Shown piece after piece: positions 6,933 to 9,626 of a DNA stretch of 9,626 nucleotides (position 1 is its first letter; every line of letters starts with the position of its first letter). Position numbers and translations under genes: made by a program. A model generated the notes under the pieces. The model was not told the DNA's origin. It did no database searches and saw nothing but the letters and a program-made list of their open reading frames with translations. Origin of the DNA: Flavobacterium sp. (GTDB taxonomy: Bacteria; Bacteroidota; Bacteroidia; Flavobacteriales; Flavobacteriaceae); NCBI GenBank assembly GCA_023253295.1, contig JALRGZ010000289.1, positions 1 to 9,626 on the forward strand, given 5' to 3'.

Positions 6933-8840
6933 ATGAGTCGTTACAAAATAAATAATTTCGAAGAGTATTTTAAAGAATACAAGAAATCGATAAAAGACCC
7001 AAAGAAATTTTGGGACAAGATTGCTTCAGAAAATTTCACCTGGTACCAGGAATGGGACAAAGTTGTGGATTTTAATATGGCTGAAGCCGAAATCAAATGG
7101 TTCGTGGATGCCAAAGTAAACATAACTAAAAACTGTATTGATCGTCACCTAGCTAAAAAAGGAGACAAAACAGCTATTATTTTTGAACCAAACAACCCAG
7201 ACGAAGCTACTCAATCATTTACTTACAACGAATTGCATCAAAGAGTAAGTAAAATGGCTAATGTATTATTAAATCAAGGTGTTCAGAAAGGAGATCGTGT
7301 TTGTATTTATTTACCAATGATTCCTGAATTAGCAATAGTAACTCTTGCCTGTGCACGTATTGGAGCAATTCACTCTGTCGTTTTTGCTGGCTTTTCTGCC
7401 TCAGCAGTTGCAGCCCGTATTAACGATAGCGAATGCAAAATGGTAATCACTTCTGACGGAGGCTACCGCGGCAACAAAACAATTGAATTAAAAGCAATTG
7501 TTGACGAAGCCCTTAACAACTGTCCTTCAGTAGAAAAAGTTTTGGTAGTAGAAAGAACAAAAACTAGCGTTCAAATGAAAGAAGGACGCGACCAATGGTT
7601 GGCTCCACTTTTAGAAAAAGCTTCAGATAACAATACCGCAGAAATTATGGATGCTGAAGATCCATTATTTATTCTTTACACTTCCGGTTCTACAGGAAAA
7701 CCTAAAGGAATGGTACACACTACAGCAGGTTATATGGTATATACTGCTTATACTTTCCAGAATGTTTTTAACTACGAAGAAAATGACATTTTTTGGTGTA
7801 CTGCCGATATCGGTTGGATTACCGGACATTCTTATATCCTTTATGGACCACTATTAAACGGAGCAACTACAGTAATTTTTGAAGGTGTTCCGTCCTATCC
7901 AGATTTTAGTCGTTTTTGGCAAATTATAGAAAAACACAAAATAAACCAATTCTATACGGCTCCAACAGCTATTAGAGCATTAGCTAAAGAAAGTTTAGAT
8001 TATGTTCAAAAATACCCTCTTAGTTCCTTAAAAGTTATCGGTTCTGTTGGAGAACCTATTAACGAAGAAGCTTGGCATTGGTACAACGACCACGTAGGCG
8101 GAAAACGTTGTCCTGTAGTGGATACTTGGTGGCAAACTGAAACCGGAGGAATTTTAATTTCACCAATTCCATTCATTACACCAACAAAACCAACTTATGC
8201 GACACTTCCTCTTCCTGGAATTCAAGCTGTTTTGATGGACGAAAAACGAAACGAAATCGAAGACAATCAAGTAGTAGGAAGTTTGTGTATCAAATATCCT
8301 TGGCCTGGAATTGCCAGAACCATTTGGGGGGACCACAAACGCTACAAAGAAACCTATTTCTCAACCTTCCCTGGAAAATACTTTAGTGGTGATGGTGCCT
8401 TACGTGATGAAGTAGGTTATTATCGTATTACTGGACGTGTAGATGATGTTATTATTGTTTCAGGTCATAATTTAGGAACAGCACCTATTGAAGATGCTAT
8501 CAACGAGCACCCTGCAGTTGCCGAAAGTGCCATTGTAGGTTTCCCACATGACATCAAAGGAAATGCTTTATACGGTTTTGTAATCCTAAAAGAGACCGGT
8601 GAAAAACGCGACAAAGCTAACCTTGCAAAAGAAATCAACCAACATATTTCAGACCACATTGGACCAATTGCCAAATTAGACAAAATCCAGTTTGTATCTG
8701 GATTACCAAAAACACGCTCCGGAAAAATTATGAGACGTATTCTTCGTAAAATTGCCGAAGGTGATTATTCTAACTTTGGAGACACTACAACTCTATTAAA
8801 CCCGGAAATTGTAGACGAAATTAAAAACGGTAGAATCTAA
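6933..8840 (+). CDS. acs: Acetyl-CoA synthetase (AMP-forming acetate-CoA ligase)
   Basis: Converts acetate, ATP and CoA to acetyl-CoA, AMP and diphosphate in the cytoplasm. At 635 residues it is close to the usual 650. The order of motifs is that of true acetyl-CoA synthetases: the N-terminal WFVDAKVNITKNCIDRHL region, the phosphate loop T250-SGSTGKPKG259, D397-T-W399-W400-QTETGG406 where W400 corresponds to the tryptophan that limits the acyl pocket to acetate, the hinge region YRITGRVDDVI, and P-K-T-R-S-G-K598 near the C-terminus. K598 aligns with the lysine that is reversibly acetylated in Salmonella Acs (K609). One departure is N513 in SGHNLGT, where most Acs have Arg. The gene follows the receiver gene by 24 A/T-rich bases and has no Shine-Dalgarno sequence, as is normal for this phylum. 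It is the last gene of the acetate group and is followed by a strong terminator. Confidence 0.97.
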   Translation: MSRYKINNFEEYFKEYKKSIKDPKKFWDKIASENFTWYQEWDKVVDFNMAEAEIKWFVDAKVNITKNCIDRHLAKKGDKTAIIFEPNNPDEATQSFTYNELHQRVSKMANVLLNQGVQKGDRVCIYLPMIPELAIVTLACARIGAIHSVVFAGFSASAVAARINDSECKMVITSDGGYRGNKTIELKAIVDEALNNCPSVEKVLVVERTKTSVQMKEGRDQWLAPLLEKASDNNTAEIMDAEDPLFILYTSGSTGKPKGMVHTTAGYMVYTAYTFQNVFNYEENDIFWCTADIGWITGHSYILYGPLLNGATTVIFEGVPSYPDFSRFWQIIEKHKINQFYTAPTAIRALAKESLDYVQKYPLSSLKVIGSVGEPINEEAWHWYNDHVGGKRCPVVDTWWQTETGGILISPIPFITPTKPTYATLPLPGIQAVLMDEKRNEIEDNQVVGSLCIKYPWPGIARTIWGDHKRYKETYFSTFPGKYFSGDGALRDEVGYYRITGRVDDVIIVSGHNLGTAPIEDAINEHPAVAESAIVGFPHDIKGNALYGFVILKETGEKRDKANLAKEINQHISDHIGPIAKLDKIQFVSGLPKTRSGKIMRRILRKIAEGDYSNFGDTTTLLNPEIVDEIKNGRI

Positions 8841-8868
8841 TTTTAATATTACAATCTCAAAAACAACT

Positions 8869-8906
8869 ACAAAAGCTGCTCTTTAACAGAGCAGCTTTTG
8901 TTTTTT
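8869..8906 (+). terminator. Rho-independent terminator after acs
   Basis: A perfect 14-bp stem pairs 8869-8882 with 8888-8901. Its core is AAAAGCTGCTCT against AGAGCAGCTTTT, and it closes on the five-base loop TTAAC. A run of six T residues follows at 8901-8906. It begins 28 bases after the acs stop codon and ends the acetate transcription unit. The A-tract on the 5' arm would also let it work for transcripts from the other strand, but no minus-strand gene ends here. Confidence 0.95.
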
Positions 8907-9059
8907 AACAAACAATTCTAAATTCATTTCCATTCAAAATGGTTATTTTTACTACATTCGTTATAAATCAATACGATGAGAAGCTGAACTATTGTCAAAA
9001 CAATCTATCTTTCAGCATTAAAACACTGAGGTTTATATAATTATTTAGTGCCCCATTTT
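8907..9059 (+). promoter_or_regulatory. Probable promoter region of the GH13 gene, with two short palindromes
   Basis: This AT-rich gap after the acs terminator must carry the promoter of the GH13 gene. Two short symmetric sites are visible: CCATT-CAA-AATGG at 8930-8942 and ATTGT-CAAA-ACAAT at 8991-9004. Either could bind a sugar-responsive regulator, though both are short enough to occur by chance. I see no clear TAnnTTTG promoter element and no small ORF worth calling. Confidence 0.35.
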
Positions 9060-9626
9060 ATGAATAAAGAACTAAAACCTTTCATAGAACGAATCGAACC
9101 TCCTTTTTGGTTTTCAGGAATGCAAAATCCAGAACTCCAAATTCTTTTTTACGGAAAAAATATTTCGCAATGCCAAATTACAATTGAAAACTGTACGGCA
9201 ATAACCAATATAAAACGAACCGAAAATCCAAACTTCATTTTCCTTACAATTGATACACGCAACATCAAAACAAATGAAATTAATTTCACGTTCCAACTCA
9301 AGAACAAAAAAACCTTTATTCAAAAATACGAGCTAAAAACACGAAGAAAAGATTCTGCTTTACGTAAAAGTTTCGATGCCTCAGATTGTGTCTATCTTTT
9401 AATGCCGGATCGTTTTGCCAACGGTAACCCTAACAATCAAAACGACAAAAATACCACCGAAAAATACAATCGTGAATTAGCTGGGGGCCGTCATGGTGGA
9501 GACATTGAAGGCATAATTCAACAGCTACATTATATAAAATCTCTGGGAGCCACAGCTATTTGGAGTACCCCTCTTTGTGAGGATAACGATGCTCAATACT
9601 CTTATCACGGCTATGCACAATCAGAC
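9060..9626 (+). CDS. GH13 alpha-amylase-family enzyme, cyclomaltodextrinase/neopullulanase-like, cut by right edge
   Basis: The first 189 residues of a GH13 enzyme acting on starch-derived oligosaccharides or cyclodextrins. Residues about 1-100 form a beta-rich N-domain beginning FIERIEPPFWFSGM, as in the cyclomaltodextrinase N-terminal family also present in Bacteroides SusA. The catalytic barrel starts near D106 with the typical VYLLMPDRFANGNP segment, followed by G142-GRHGGD148 and, at the window edge, Y182-HGY185 of the first conserved GH13 region. The catalytic Asp, Glu and Asp lie beyond the window. The ATG at 9060 is the best start: an in-frame stop lies at 9027-9029, and only a GTG at 9048 would lengthen it. 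No signal peptide is present, so this version is probably cytoplasmic, unlike periplasmic SusA. It is separated from acs by a strong terminator and is likely transcribed on its own or with genes further right. Confidence 0.9.
   Translation, partial: MNKELKPFIERIEPPFWFSGMQNPELQILFYGKNISQCQITIENCTAITNIKRTENPNFIFLTIDTRNIKTNEINFTFQLKNKKTFIQKYELKTRRKDSALRKSFDASDCVYLLMPDRFANGNPNNQNDKNTTEKYNRELAGGRHGGDIEGIIQQLHYIKSLGATAIWSTPLCEDNDAQYSYHGYAQSD

Noticed and set aside
9114..9323. A 69-codon minus-strand ORF opposite the GH13 N-domain
   Set aside because: The plus-strand frame matches a known N-terminal domain followed by the GH13 barrel, so the antisense frame is explained as a shadow.
1..9626. CRISPR arrays, tRNA or rRNA genes and long repeats
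   Set aside because: No regularly spaced repeats, tRNA cloverleaf or conserved rRNA segment was seen; nearly all of the window is accounted for by protein-coding genes and short gaps.

Overview
The window looks like a piece of an AT-rich Bacteroidota chromosome, most likely a Flavobacterium or close relative. The grounds are low GC content, start codons preceded by A/T-rich sequence instead of Shine-Dalgarno motifs, and a characteristic gene set: a secreted GH127/GH146-type hydrolase, a sodium:solute-symporter-type sensor kinase, and a GH13 enzyme with a cyclomaltodextrinase-type N-domain. The species assignment is inferred from protein style, not from a marker gene.

Layout. (1) 1-2237, minus strand: the first 745 residues of a secreted beta-L-arabinofuranosidase-type glycoside hydrolase, cut by the left edge. 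(2) 2238-2445: a divergent intergenic region with a small inverted repeat. (3) 2446-2865, plus: an orphan zinc-ribbon plus helix-turn-helix protein that resembles the DNA-binding part of IS1-type transposases but has no catalytic partner. (4) 2971-3531: a SatP/YaaH-type acetate transporter. (5) 3660-6908: a tight group of three genes that overlap one another, encoding a 64-residue two-TM membrane protein, a 900-residue symporter-histidine kinase (SSS, STAC-like linker, HisKA, HATPase) and a stand-alone receiver-domain response regulator. (6) 6933-8840: acetyl-CoA synthetase (acs), followed by a very clear intrinsic terminator at 8869-8906. (7) 9060 to the right edge: the first 189 residues of a GH13 cyclomaltodextrinase/neopullulanase-like enzyme.

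The core, 2971-8840, reads as an acetate module. SatP moves acetate across the membrane, the symporter-kinase probably senses acetate or its flux and phosphorylates the receiver, and Acs activates acetate to acetyl-CoA. This parallels the proteobacterial CrbS/CrbR-acs system. There, however, CrbR carries a LuxR-type DNA-binding domain, whereas here the response regulator has no output domain. The missing output step, and the orphan zinc-ribbon/HTH protein just upstream, are the most interesting open questions. The flanking carbohydrate enzymes appear to be separate transcription units.
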